Shown: positions 63,201-64,000 of the stretch, piece after piece
Numbering within the stretch: position 1 is the stretch's first letter
Layout: the number at the start of each line of letters is the position of its first letter
DNA from: Diogma glabrata
Taxonomy: Eukaryota; Arthropoda; Insecta; Diptera; Cylindrotomidae
DNA: 64,000 nucleotides
Direction of reading: 5' to 3'
Assembly: GCA_963693315.1 (NCBI GenBank)
Contig: OY856186.1
Coordinates: 98,612,556-98,676,555 of the forward strand
The notes under the pieces: model-generated
The model's database searches: none
Told to the model about the DNA's origin: nothing
The model's input: only the letters and a program-made list of their open reading frames with translations
Position numbers and translations under genes: made by a program

Positions 63201-64000
63201 TTATTTATTTATTCTTAATAGAAAAAATTAAAAATTGTAACGGTGAAAATTAAAAGCTTTTTACGTTAACAAAAAAACATCAAAACGATTTGTTTAATTT
63301 TTGAGATATGCCTGTAAATATGTTTTTCTACGACCAAATTAGAAATTGTCAGTTATGACACAGTTTTTTTTAGTAAAATTAATGCAAGACATTTTATTAT
63401 TATTTATTTATTATGATAAAATTATCAGATAGCAGTAACGTAATATATTTATTACGCACTAATGTGTAAAACAATAATAAACAATTCGATATTGTCATGA
63501 CAACGGTTGTTACCAAAAAACTCATCAAATTTCAACAAAAGCAAGACTTGTGCGTAACAAATTTATGGACAGCATGCTTTATTTTGAAATAACAATAAAA
63601 AATAATTCCATAATGATAGTTGAAAAAAGTCTTTAACTAAAATAATCATAATAAATTCATTCATAAGCTTCAACGAGTTTCACCCGCCATAATTAACAAA
63701 ATTGTTTTAATAGGATTATTTCGAGTTTATTTCTAGTTATATATTGAATTTCTGTTTGATTTATTTCTAACTTGATCGTAGAAAAAGTATAAAGTAAAAC
63801 TCTTTCATATTCCTAGAATATTACTAGCATCCTGTGCTCGTAATTGAGTAGCTATAAGGCTATGGAGTGTGGTAAACAAAAGTTGTTGTGCTCCAATCTG
63901 TTTTATCTATTAACCTATACATTTTTAACATTTAACATATAACTATTTTAACATATTAAATCTGTCGAACTTCTTCATTCAAAAGTCAATCAACTTCAAG
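60206..64000. other. AT-rich sequence, no gene seen
   Basis: 61280-61390 matches the interior of the TGTTGTG MITE (ACAAAACTAAAATTTGATGCC, GGAGCTAGTGACATA). 62385-62480 resembles 38045-38200. 62490-62700 reads like a degenerate non-coding repeat. The frame at 61083-61283 is unsupported. Nothing else recognised. Confidence 0.5.

Overview
The window looks like intergenic or intronic DNA of an insect, probably a fly; that guess is tentative. It is AT-rich throughout, has no prokaryotic gene organisation, and is packed with remnants of insect-type transposable elements: Gypsy, mariner, Helitron/Helentron, hAT, PIF/Harbinger, and LINEs of the APE type and RTE-like type. It also holds very long (TA)n runs, a (GA)n run and a 200-base assembly gap. 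I found no complete, clearly functional host gene. The best coding candidates are a 163-nt open exon with canonical splice sites (49118-49280), an open minus-strand frame without its own start (43278-43670), and a few small speculative ORFs.

Layout. 0.4-2.7 kb holds two copies of a 0.6-kb repeat. One copy is interrupted by an insertion carrying a perfect 66-bp hairpin; the other serves as the empty site. 5.1-7.2 kb is a long inverted repeat (foldback type). 8.2-10.9 kb is a PIF/Harbinger-like element with a CTG target duplication, with a second TTA-flanked MITE nested inside it. A shorter relative with a CAG duplication lies inside a LINE at 44 kb. 12.8-15.9 kb is a minus-strand Gypsy pol pseudogene split within reverse transcriptase by a DINE-1/HINE-like (Helentron) element; further HINE copies lie at 24.9 and 30.2 kb. 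18.7-22.4 kb may be one nested hAT-like structure containing a 516-bp tandem array. Each array unit carries a tRNA-like sequence with a perfect box B, and the last unit is inverted. 22.8-23.8 kb is a hAT MITE with an exact 8-bp target duplication. 24.5-25.7 kb is a foldback with a HINE fragment at its centre.

A ~60-bp minisatellite with a conserved flank occurs at 26 and 59 kb. A dispersed family with 290-bp internal tandem units occurs at 32 and 41 kb, and the 41-kb copy supplies the empty site for the 30-kb HINE insertion. 38.4-39.2 kb is a mariner transposase fossil. 43.8-45.6 kb is a broken LINE. 51.7-52.0 kb is the C-terminal end of a Helitron helicase. A multi-copy MITE with long inverted ends lies at 52.1 kb, with fragments at 39.8, 41.8, 47.7, 49.9 and 61.3 kb. 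54.8-57.0 kb contains a 952-bp tandem duplication with RTE-like 3' tails.

The elements do not form a pathway. What they give is a layered insertion history: Gypsy, then HINE; LINE, then Harbinger-like element; Harbinger-like element, then TTA MITE; the 30/41-kb repeat, then HINE. Element classes rest on target-site duplications, terminal repeats, empty sites and motifs read by eye. No database search was possible.
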